Assembly: GCA_001818315.1 (NCBI GenBank)
Contig: MHKF01000002.1
Location: forward strand, 21,623 to 54,735
From: Candidatus Kerfeldbacteria bacterium RIFCSPLOWO2_02_FULL_42_19
Lineage (GTDB): Bacteria; Patescibacteriota; Patescibacteriia; HO2-48-17
Direction: 5' to 3'
DNA: 33,113 bases
Shown: positions 24,946 to 31,047 of the stretch, in pieces
How the letters are laid out: every line of letters begins with the position of its first letter
Position numbering within the stretch: position 1 is the first letter of the stretch
Notes under the pieces: model-generated
The model's database searches: none
What the model saw: the letters and a program-made list of their open reading frames with translations, nothing else
Told to the model about the DNA's origin: nothing
Program-made: the position numbers and the translations under genes

Positions 24946-26382
24946 TTAAAGAGCTTTGCGCTTTTTGAAAAGTGCAATGGGCGTTTTCAATAGTATGTGT
25001 ATATCCCAAAAGAGCGACCAATTTTCGAGATAGTAAATATCCAAACGCGCTTCTTCATCAAAAGGCAGATTCGATCTGCCAGAAATTTGGGCTAAACCCG
25101 TGATGCCCGGTTTAATCGCGAGGAGTTTGAGTTGGCTCTTATGATATTTCGCTACTTCCTTCGGCTGATGTGGCCGAGGGCCAACGAGACTCATATCGCC
25201 CTTCAAAACATTAAAAAACTGGGGGAGTTCGTCAATGCTTGTCAACCGCAGCCAGCGCCCAACAGCGGTCACACGCGGATCATTTTTAATTTTGTACACC
25301 GCACCCTCTCGACTATTTTGTTTCGAGATGAGTGCTTGTTCAAATTTTTCTGCAAAACCCTCGATACCTGATATTTCTTTCTTATGATCGGTACAATATT
25401 CTGACTGCATAGAACGAAACTTATACACGACAAAGATTTTTCCGCGATATCCAACGCGTCCGTTTTTATAAATCACCGGACCTCGATCCTCAATTTTAAT
25501 CGCGATGGCAGCGAGCACCATCAAAGGACTCGTCAGTATGATAAGCATGAGGGCTCCGAACAAATCAAGTGTTCGTTTTGCAACCCTTCCCCAACCATCC
25601 AAAGGAGTCCGTATGAGTTCAATAATAGGAATACCAGCAAGTGAATCGACGGCAACATGAATTGCTTTGGTTTCGTAAATATTCGGAACATACTTAAAAA
25701 TAATATGTTTTTCATGGCACCATTCAACGAGTTCGTTTTCCTCTTCATGCGAAAGAGTTGTGTCAGCTTGAATGACTTCATTCAGATGTTCTGTGTTATG
25801 CAATTCGCTGATCTGTTGCAGTGTGTCATGATGATAGCGATCGAAAATTTGAATAACTTTGTAACCAAAACTTGCATTTTGTTCTAGCATGGCACGCAGC
25901 GCTTTTGCCGAAGAATTGCTCCCAAAAATGATTATTTTGTGTACGCCGATACCTTTTGCAAAAAGTGCACGTTGCACTTTGAGGATAATCATGCGCCCAA
26001 GAGTTACAAAAACGATACTCAAAATCCAGCCAGTAATAATAATGAAACGCGAAGAAAAAAGTTCACGCTGAAAAAAAATCAGGACGATGATAAGGAGTAC
26101 GCCGGTAGAGCATCCGATAAAAATAGATCGCGCTTCCTGGAGGATACTGCGTCTCCCTTGAAATGAATACAATCCTGTCAGCGCGAAAATGAATATGAGT
26201 ACGGCTGTAATTAAAAAAACGATCGCAGTATATTCAGAGAGTGGCATAGCATATACCACAGGCCGAATATTGGCGACTATTGATCCGAAACGCAAAAAAT
26301 ATGCTGCGAACGCGGCGGCAAGCAGCATCAGATAATCGACGGGAATACGAACAACGTGAAAGGCAATTTCCGACTTTTTCAT
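24946..26382 (-). CDS. Polyprenyl-phosphate sugar-1-phosphate transferase (WbaP/WcaJ-like)
   Basis: The 478-residue protein has four membrane segments in its first 125 residues, a Rossmann-like CoA-binding-type domain with KIIIFGSNSSAKALRAML, a fifth hydrophobic segment (LFGALMLIILTSPLMVLAAIAI) and the C-terminal bacterial sugar transferase domain. The latter shows VYKFRSMQ, KNDPRVTAVGRWLRLTSIDELPQFFNVLKGDMSLVGPRP and KPGITGLAQISGR. These enzymes load the first sugar phosphate onto undecaprenyl phosphate and so start polymer synthesis. It is the first gene of the minus-strand polysaccharide operon and starts only about 20 bp after rnpB, so it may share the rnpB promoter. Confidence 0.93.
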   Translation of the reverse strand: MKKSEIAFHVVRIPVDYLMLLAAAFAAYFLRFGSIVANIRPVVYAMPLSEYTAIVFLITAVLIFIFALTGLYSFQGRRSILQEARSIFIGCSTGVLLIIVLIFFQRELFSSRFIIITGWILSIVFVTLGRMIILKVQRALFAKGIGVHKIIIFGSNSSAKALRAMLEQNASFGYKVIQIFDRYHHDTLQQISELHNTEHLNEVIQADTTLSHEEENELVEWCHEKHIIFKYVPNIYETKAIHVAVDSLAGIPIIELIRTPLDGWGRVAKRTLDLFGALMLIILTSPLMVLAAIAIKIEDRGPVIYKNGRVGYRGKIFVVYKFRSMQSEYCTDHKKEISGIEGFAEKFEQALISKQNSREGAVYKIKNDPRVTAVGRWLRLTSIDELPQFFNVLKGDMSLVGPRPHQPKEVAKYHKSQLKLLAIKPGITGLAQISGRSNLPFDEEARLDIYYLENWSLFWDIHILLKTPIALFKKRKAL

Positions 26383-26404
26383 ACTATTATTTTATTCGGT
26401 TGGC

Positions 26405-26857
26405 AGGAGGGGCCAGCAAGCCTATAAGCCGAATTCTGTCATGCGATGTATGAACATTGCAGGATGATCATCTCTCTTGCTGAGGCATTACTGCTTCAGT
26501 CATGCGGGCTACCATATTTTGCCCTTGCACCAGATAGGGTTTACCACTCTGCTCCATCGCTGGGCAGAGAGAGGGGTCTTACTCCCTCACGTTTCACCCT
26601 TACTCTGACGAACCTTGCGATACGCCAAAGCGGTATTGTCTCTGTGGTACTTTCCCTAGCCTTTGCTTCCCTATTCAGAAAACGTATAGCCGGTTGCTGT
26701 TAGCAACTATCTTGGTCTATTGAAAAAGTTGCATGCTCCCATGATCTTCGGGGAACGCTTCTTCAATTTCGGGTGTTCGGACTTTCCTCTCTGAATCCAC
26801 ACATGTGTCGATTCAGAGCGATCATCTGGCTTACTGTCCCCTCATGCTCACCGAAAA
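26405..26857 (-). ncRNA. rnpB: RNase P RNA (bacterial type A)
   Basis: On the minus strand the universally conserved GAGGAAAGTCCGAACACCC-like core (near 26770-26790) is followed about 340 nt later by ACAGAATTCGGCTTATAGGC, the conserved 3' strand of P4 and its flank. GAGGGG near the 5' end (26838-26843) pairs with CCCCTC near the 3' end (26407-26412) as helix P1. AGTAAGGGTGAAACGTG and GTAAACCC lie in the specificity/J regions. The RNA is the catalytic subunit that matures tRNA 5' ends. Ends are approximate; the 5' end is set by the promoter just upstream. Confidence 0.95.
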
Positions 26858-26865
26858 GCGCTTTT

Positions 26866-26894
26866 ATAATAAAAATTTAACCCAAAAAAGTCAA
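26866..26894 (-). promoter_or_regulatory. rnpB promoter
   Basis: Minus-strand TTGACT (26889-26894), a 17-bp spacer and TATTAT (26866-26871). The expected start near 26857-26859 agrees with the rnpB 5' end. Confidence 0.8.
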
Positions 26895-27278
26895 GAGCCC
26901 GTCATCGCTTGTATGTCTCTGGGGCGAGCAGGAATTTTAGCTATGTTCATATTTTTTTGATGTTAATTTTTTAGCCCCATTAAGTATACCACTCTTATTC
27001 CGCTACAAGTCTAATGTCTTTTCGTGTGGCGCCATTCCGGTCCAAGGCCGCGCCAACCTGTCTCTCCTTCGTGATGCACTCATCAAGGTCTGCGAGGTTG
27101 AGGGCATCGAGTAGGGGGTGATAATGCGTCCCGAAATTACGGGACAGATTCACGTTAAGGGTACAGCAATTGCCGCGCCCCTACCCCTTCTTTTTTACAT
27201 CAATCTTTGGTTTATGGAAGACGTGGTAATAAAATTATTCCAAATACCTTTCACTAAAATTACAACTACATTCAATTT
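26895..27278. other. Intergenic region with a GC-rich coding-like remnant
   Basis: No complete gene is visible. On the minus strand an open frame of about 60 codons (26995-27180) without an ATG reads ...THYHPLLDALNLADLD... through GAALDRNGATRKDIRLVAE to a TAA. Its composition is much more GC-rich than the AT-rich flanks, so it looks like the 3' remnant of a displaced gene. I could not assign a family. A perfect 6-bp hairpin GTCCCG/CGGGAC lies at 27128-27145. This region separates rnpB from the accessory cassette region. Confidence 0.35.
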
Positions 27279-27424
27279 CACCTAACGTCAGGATTATGAG
27301 AAGTTTTTGCCAGCCTCCTTTTGATTCTAATTGAAGAGAAGGGTAAAAATTTGAGTGAAAGAAATTTGCACTCCTTATTAAATCTAAAACTCAAATTTTT
27401 TGAACCTCATATTCGGTGTTGTAC
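27279..27424. repeat. attC-like composite site 1
   Basis: The outer left arm CACCTAAC (27279-27286) is followed by a 4-nt spacer and an inner arm GGATTATGAG (27291-27300). After a variable middle of about 105 nt come the imperfectly complementary inner arm CTCATATTC (27406-27414) and the outer right arm GTTGTAC (27418-27424). The middle contains an 11-bp inverted pair, AAAATTTGAGT and ACTCAAATTTT. The layout matches sites 2-4 and resembles integron attC sites. The inner arms are imperfect here. Confidence 0.5.
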
Positions 27425-27864
27425 GATGTAAATCTTAATAATATGCTACCTCTAACTTTATCCCATCTGGATCCGCAAAATAGACAGCGTAGTATTTGTC
27501 TGTGTACTCAGGATATTTTTGAGGAGCGTCAAAGATAAAAGTACCTTTTTAAAGTAGGGATTGATAAATTTGATCTACCATTTCCATTGACGGAGATTTT
27601 AAACAAAGATGATGAAATCCTGGGGTATCAAACTTATATTGATAGTTAGTTATTTTAGCCTGAGCAATTAAAACTGCATATCCTTCCGGACTAGCCCAGC
27701 CAGCCCGATCATCTTTGTTTGAAACTTGTTTGTAACCAAGCTCCTTAAAAATATCCGCGTAGAAAGTATAACTTTTTTTATAGTCAGAAACCGCTAATTT
27801 TGTATGACCGCATGGATCATATGGTCTAACGTTGGGCATATTATTAAGATTTATTTCCTACAAC
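27418..27864. repeat. Inverted cassette ends around the VOC gene
   Basis: The first 28 nt (27418-27445, starting GTTGTACGATGTAAAT) are complementary at 25 of 28 positions to the last 28 (27837-27864, ending ATTTATTTCCTACAAC). The arms run into the start and stop codons of the enclosed gene. GATGTAAAT at the left end and ATTTATTTC at the right recur at the ends of the unit at 31039-32722. Confidence 0.75.
27435..27839 (-). pseudogene. VOC-family (glyoxalase/bleomycin-resistance fold) gene with an in-frame stop
   Basis: Reading from ATG 27839, 96 residues with a VOC N-terminal module (GHTKLAVSDYKKSYTFYADIFKELGY) and the second-module start DTPGFHHLCL are followed by TAA at codon 97. The same frame then continues KGTFIFDAPQKYPEYTDKYY and AVYFADPDGIKLEVAYY to a second TAA at 27435-27437. 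DPDGxxLE is the conserved end of the VOC fold and carries the metal-binding Glu. There is no frameshift; one codon has become a stop (GAA to TAA would suffice). Either the gene is broken or this is a sequencing error. Flanking inverted ends mark it as a cassette payload. Confidence 0.8.
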
Positions 27865-27877
27865 GTTTGCGCACATC
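27857..27877. repeat. attC-like site 2, left half
   Basis: CCTACAAC (27857-27864), the 4-nt spacer GTTT, then inner arm GCGCACATC (27869-27877). Its partner half lies at 28630-28646, beyond a toxin-antitoxin pair, so the site's middle region has been lengthened to about 750 bp. Confidence 0.55.
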
Positions 27878-27889
27878 AGAAGTTTTGCT

Positions 27890-28309
27890 TTATTTTTCGA
27901 CCGTATTATTTTTGATAAAGTCCGTAAGAAGTTGAAGCATGCCTTCGCGGTTATCACTCCTCGATGCCGCGACCGTCACAGCGATATCATAAAGTTCCTT
28001 CCAGTTTGTTTTCAACCATCTGTCATTCAGTGAGAGAAAGACCATAAGTGAAACACAGGCGATGCGTTTATTTCCATTCAGCAACGGATGCTGTTTGATC
28101 ATTTCATAAAACAAAACTGCTGCCTGACGTGGCATTGAGAAGTGAATGAATTTATGATCAATGTATGTTTGAGGAGAAGCCAGCGCAGCCTCCAACTTTT
28201 CTGAGTATCTTGTATCAAAAGAAGGAATCGGCTCATCGTGCGTGAGCTGAGCCTGGGCGTAGACATGACAAACATCTCGAACGTCTTCGAGTGTGAGGAA
28301 ATGAGGCAT
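27890..28309 (-). CDS. doc: Fic/Doc-family toxin (death-on-curing type)
   Basis: The start is MPHFLTLEDVRDVCHVYAQ at 28309, one base after the antitoxin stop; a longer reading from 28354 would run through the antitoxin gene. The 139-residue helical protein carries the Fic core HPLLNGNKR at about residues 73-81, where the usual pattern is HPFxDGNKR. The catalytic His and the phosphate-binding GNKR are kept, but Phe and Asp are Leu and Asn. Doc toxins phosphorylate EF-Tu. The upstream small basic/acidic protein is the presumed antitoxin. Residues SMPRQAAVLFYEMIKQ before the motif fit the Doc helix. Confidence 0.85.
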   Translation of the reverse strand: MPHFLTLEDVRDVCHVYAQAQLTHDEPIPSFDTRYSEKLEAALASPQTYIDHKFIHFSMPRQAAVLFYEMIKQHPLLNGNKRIACVSLMVFLSLNDRWLKTNWKELYDIAVTVAASRSDNREGMLQLLTDFIKNNTVEK

Positions 28310-28310
28310 G

Positions 28311-28457
28311 TTATTCTGTGCCGAGTTTTTTGAGTGCCTCACCATATTCCTCAATGGTGCGTTTTACCGCCTGTTCTATGATCTGTTTCCGCTGCGCTGG
28401 CTTCTCCGGATCAAGTTTCTTGAGCTTACGTCTGAGTTTTTCTATGAGTTTTTTCAT
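28311..28457 (-). CDS. Small antitoxin-like protein preceding Doc
   Basis: ATG 28457 to TAA 28311 gives 48 residues, beginning MKKLIEKLRRKLKKLDPEKP and ending EEYGEALKKLGTE. It is a highly charged, probably all-helical protein. The stop is one base before the toxin ATG, the tight antitoxin-toxin order expected for a type II system. It does not resemble Phd/YefM in sequence as far as I can see, so it may be another antitoxin class. The call rests on position and size. Confidence 0.65.
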   Translation of the reverse strand: MKKLIEKLRRKLKKLDPEKPAQRKQIIEQAVKRTIEEYGEALKKLGTE

Positions 28458-28629
28458 ATATTTCAGTATATTCTAGGTCGAAAAATAAAGCAAAATTTTG
28501 GCGAAGCTTGCTGCGACGCAACTTTTTCCACCTTTAATGATACACAAGAGGGGATCCAAAATTCCTTCTTTTTTACTTTCACACCTCCTTTTTAATTCGA
28601 AAAGGAGCGCGGAAGCGAAAGCTCCGCCT

Positions 28630-28646
28630 AATGTGCGCTGTTAGCT
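28630..28646. repeat. attC-like site 2, right half
   Basis: Inner arm AATGTGCGC (28630-28638; 8 of 9 complementary to the left half), a single T, then outer arm GTTAGCT (28640-28646). It is preceded by the hairpin GGAGC...GCTCC, and that whole block (about 28560-28640) is repeated at 32868-32936. Confidence 0.6.
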
Positions 28647-28746
28647 GACGTAGAGAAATCGCATTTTGTTTTTTATTCAAATCCTCTAGCCACCCTTTGG
28701 CTAAGATTAGGGAAGAGTTTTTTAGTATTCTCTAATATTAGCCATA

Positions 28747-29760
28747 TTCTTACGATTGTGCTACGAACAACAGTCAACACCTTTGCAACATTTCATTCGG
28801 CGTTTTTCCATTTAAGCCGCAATGTTCTAAATTGTTGTATTCTTCGTTCCAGTTTTTAATTTTCTCTTTCAATTCTTTCAAATTTCTAAATTTGTTTCTC
28901 TCATAAAATTTCTCCTGATCTTCGCGATGGCTTCGTTCAACCTTTCCGTTTTGAGACGGCTTGCCAGGATCAATCAAGTAGTGAATAATGTTGTATCGCT
29001 GACAGAGCAAATCAATATCATGCAATCTCGGGTTTAGGGGGTCGGAGCTTTTTTGATAGCCAGTGTATCTGTTGGTGAAGTTGCTACCATTGTCTGTTTT
29101 GATTGCCCGGATTCTAAACGGCGCAATTCTCATTAATTCTTCAAGAAATTGTATCGAGCTGAAATTTGAATAGTCATCGTAGATTTTTAAATACCTCCAT
29201 CTGCTGGCGCAATCTATGGCTGTAAACTGGTAATATTGTTGATTTCTAATGGTTTCCGGCACAAATTTAACATCTATCTCAACCAACTCTCCCTTATTCA
29301 AAGGAACTTTGATATATTTATATTTCAACTTTCTCACTCTGTATTTTCTAATAAGCCCGTCTCTTTTGATTATCTTTTGAATGGTGTTTTTGTGAACAAT
29401 AATCCCTTCTTTTTCCAATTGCCATTTCAATTTCAAAGCGCACTTCTTTGTCTTTTTTCTCAATTCAATTATCCTTTCCTTGATTCTGATGGGCGTTTCC
29501 TTAGAATTGGTCTTGGGCCTGGTGGATTTGGGTTTCAATCCGGCCTCTCCATGTTCTCTGTATTCAGTCAGCCATCTTTCCAAGCTTCTTTGGCTATGTG
29601 GGCAGACTTTAACAGCGGCCGTCATTCTTATTTCTTTATTTGCGATGGGTAAAATCCATCTTAATCTTTCTTCTTTGATTGTTTTTGGCATATTTATACA
29701 CATGTCCCCAGCCTAATGGTTTGGGACAAAAACCGCCAAATGTGTGTGGACATTACCCGG
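28747..29760 (-). mobile_element. IS481-like insertion sequence, copy 1 (ends approximate)
   Basis: The element contains one transposase gene. The left boundary is placed near TGTGCTACGAACAACAGTC, shared with copy 2 at the right edge. The right boundary is placed near GTGTGTGGACATTACC. I could not demonstrate a matching pair of terminal inverted repeats or a target duplication by eye, so both ends are approximate. Confidence 0.5.
28774..29703 (-). CDS. IS481-family DDE transposase
   Basis: The 309-residue protein has an N-terminal helix-turn-helix (VCPHSQRSLERWLTEYREHG), a second HTH-like region and an rve integrase core. Catalytic acids are visible as D in GELVEIDVKFVP, D in IKTDNGSNFT and E in SQNGKVERSHREDQ. 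It ends NGKTPNEMLQRC, as IS481-type transposases do (...TPxExL). The frame is intact, so the copy may be active. A second ATG at 29691 (MPKTIKEER) may be the start. It lies in an accessory cassette region and its C-terminus matches the partial copy at 33036-33113. Confidence 0.9.
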   Translation of the reverse strand: MCINMPKTIKEERLRWILPIANKEIRMTAAVKVCPHSQRSLERWLTEYREHGEAGLKPKSTRPKTNSKETPIRIKERIIELRKKTKKCALKLKWQLEKEGIIVHKNTIQKIIKRDGLIRKYRVRKLKYKYIKVPLNKGELVEIDVKFVPETIRNQQYYQFTAIDCASRWRYLKIYDDYSNFSSIQFLEELMRIAPFRIRAIKTDNGSNFTNRYTGYQKSSDPLNPRLHDIDLLCQRYNIIHYLIDPGKPSQNGKVERSHREDQEKFYERNKFRNLKELKEKIKNWNEEYNNLEHCGLNGKTPNEMLQRC

Positions 29761-29765
29761 TGCTA

Positions 29766-29794
29766 TTGACAGAAGAGATACTTTTTGGTATTAT
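29766..29794 (+). promoter_or_regulatory. Consensus promoter of the GC-rich gene
   Basis: TTGACA (29766-29771), a 17-bp spacer and TATTAT (29789-29794). The start is expected near 29801. Confidence 0.85.
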
Positions 29795-29879
29795 ATGGGC
29801 ACAATCGAACTTTTTAAATTTCATCACCTCCCCGCACATTTTCATGGTTCTTGTGTGGGCCAAAAGAAAGGAGGAAACC

Positions 29880-30773
29880 ATGATTACCTTTTTGTCTGAC
29901 CAACATACCGCCGCCACTCCCACCACCGACGCCGATTTGTTTGAGGTCGATCATCATCAGTCCTTCATTTCCGAAGGTGCCCATGAGTACGTTATTCATG
30001 AGGCGCTTGAGAAAATAGTGAAGGGAATGCCGATCGACCCTTCGGAACAAAAACCCTTGCAAAAGGGCAATATTTTTAAGGCGCCGGTGTACGGGATTCA
30101 GGCGCTGGCGGCAGAGGCGCTGGCGGCAGGGCTCGCAAAAATGTTTTATCTGCGGCCGGCCGAGGACAAACCCGGTATTCATATCCGGGCTGGCTTCGGT
30201 GGCATTGGTGCTAGCCTCACCCGAGGCGTCTGGCGCATCCACAACACAGCTTGGGGCTGCTATCGAAGCGCGCCCTGGGCTTTGAAAGGGGAGGCTAGTC
30301 GCCGACTTCAAAAACTCTCTGGGCTGCAGAATCCCTGGGCCTGCCGGCAAGTTATCGAGCTCGCCATCACGGTGTCGTACTGCTCCCTACAGACGCACCG
30401 GCAGGGCGGTCGCTATCAACTACCGGAGCTATACGGACGATCTCCGTACTACAAACTTCCGGTGGCGAACGAAGCGGCCAAAGCCTTGTCCATCGCTGAG
30501 ATGGCTGAGGAGCAGCTCCGGCAGGCCCAAGCCGATCCGAAGAAGGAGGCTCACAGGGTCCACAACCTGATGGAAACATGCTTCCTAACAGTAACGCAAA
30601 CTGAACTGCCGGAAGATACTCCTGAATCCATCAGGAAACTTCTCCTGGACATACTCGATCGGATTCGGCGCGCTGAGATAGCAGCCTTTGAGCTGCTTTC
30701 ACAGCATGACCTGTGCGAACCTGACCGTATGTGCTCTTGCCGCCGGCGCCTCCAGACCGGTCCCTCGCTCTAA
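29880..30773 (+). CDS. GC-rich orphan protein, unknown
   Basis: The start is ATG 29880 (MITFLSDQHTAATPTTDADL), because GGAGG (29870-29874) lies 5 bp upstream and a consensus promoter precedes it; a longer frame from 29679 would start inside the IS element. The 297-residue product has no membrane segment. It contains an Ala/Leu-rich helix (GIQALAAEALAAGLAKMFYL), a Gly-rich stretch (AGFGGIGASLTRG), a Trp-containing region and a C-terminal helical part ending with DLCEPDRMCSCRRR. Its codons are far more GC-rich than its neighbours, indicating transfer. CCTCC at 29827-29831 could pair with the Shine-Dalgarno. Two hairpins follow the stop. I recognise no family. Confidence 0.75.
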   Translation: MITFLSDQHTAATPTTDADLFEVDHHQSFISEGAHEYVIHEALEKIVKGMPIDPSEQKPLQKGNIFKAPVYGIQALAAEALAAGLAKMFYLRPAEDKPGIHIRAGFGGIGASLTRGVWRIHNTAWGCYRSAPWALKGEASRRLQKLSGLQNPWACRQVIELAITVSYCSLQTHRQGGRYQLPELYGRSPYYKLPVANEAAKALSIAEMAEEQLRQAQADPKKEAHRVHNLMETCFLTVTQTELPEDTPESIRKLLLDILDRIRRAEIAAFELLSQHDLCEPDRMCSCRRRLQTGPSL

Positions 30774-30791
30774 TTTTTCTCATCGCACTTT

Positions 30792-30832
30792 GGGGTGGTT
30801 GATTTTCTCAGATCAATCTACACAACCACCCC
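30792..30832 (+). terminator. Stable hairpin after the GC-rich gene
   Basis: GGGGTGGTTG (30792-30801) pairs perfectly with CAACCACCCC (30823-30832), with further pairing of GAT/ATC inside. No T run follows; the next hairpin supplies it. Confidence 0.6.
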
Positions 30833-30874
30833 TTCCATTCTTGTGTGCGCAATTCGATTGTGCCCAGAAGAATC

Positions 30875-30904
30875 AAAACAACTCTACAAAATAGAGTTGT
30901 TTTT
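30875..30904. terminator. Rho-independent terminator, bidirectional
   Basis: AAAACAACTCTA (30875-30886) pairs with TAGAGTTGTTTT (30892-30904), with an A run before and a T run after, so it can act on either strand. Confidence 0.8.
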
Positions 30905-30968
30905 GTTTACTTAGGGGTGGCCAAGGGATTTGAATATGTAAATTCAGAAACAAAATGTGGTTTCTATG

Positions 30969-31047
30969 TCAGCTAACGTATCGCAATATCCGACGTCCGC
31001 CTTAGCGGATGTGGCTTTAGCCCTTGCGGATATTGCGTGTTAGCTGA
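30969..31047. repeat. attC-like composite site 3 (compact)
   Basis: This is the clearest of the four sites: outer arm TCAGCTAAC (30969-30977), 4-nt spacer, inner arm CGCAATATCCG (30982-30992), a 34-nt middle with its own hairpin TCCGC/GCGGA, inner arm CGGATATTGCG (31027-31037, 11 of 11 complementary), a single T, and outer arm GTTAGCTGA (31039-31047, 9 of 9). The total is 79 nt, within the known attC size range. The R-box reads GTTAGCT, not strictly GTTRRRY. Confidence 0.7.

Larger units (their letters stand above)
27883..28495. repeat. 20-bp perfect inverted repeats bracketing the toxin-antitoxin pair
   Basis: TTTTGCTTTATTTTTCGACC at 27883-27902 is the exact complement of 28476-28495. The left copy overlaps the last codons of the Doc gene; the right copy lies 18 bp before the antitoxin ATG. 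The pair encloses exactly the two-gene module, inside attC-like site 2. Confidence 0.9.
29796..30866. repeat. 14-bp inverted repeats at the ends of the GC-rich gene's transcript
   Basis: TGGGCACAATCGAA at 29796-29809 is the perfect complement of TTCGATTGTGCCCA at 30853-30866. The first overlaps the predicted transcription start and the second lies just before the terminator, so the ends of the mRNA could pair with each other. Alternatively they are the terminal repeats of a small mobile unit. Confidence 0.65.
28640..30977. repeat. Inverted cassette ends around the IS481-like element and the GC-rich gene
   Basis: The left end starts GTTAGCTGACGTAGAG and continues to CATTTTGTTT. The right end runs AAACAAAATGTGG to TATGTCAGCTAAC (30948-30977) and is its near-complement. 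Further in, TATTCAAATCC...GCCACCC on the left corresponds to the complement of GGGGTGGCCAAGGGATTTGAATA on the right. The inverted arms are thus about 70 bp long. The IS element and the 297-codon gene lie between them. Confidence 0.7.

Noticed and set aside
26446..26703. 85-codon open frame on the plus strand
   Set aside because: It lies antisense within rnpB, whose conserved cores are unmistakable.
27549..27839. Intact short VOC protein of 96 residues
   Set aside because: The same frame continues past the TAA with the conserved C-terminal VOC motif, so the short form is a truncated gene.
29814..30350. 178-codon open frame on the minus strand
   Set aside because: It lies opposite the GC-rich gene at 29880-30773, which has a promoter, Shine-Dalgarno and terminators. 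High GC content produces long shadow frames.
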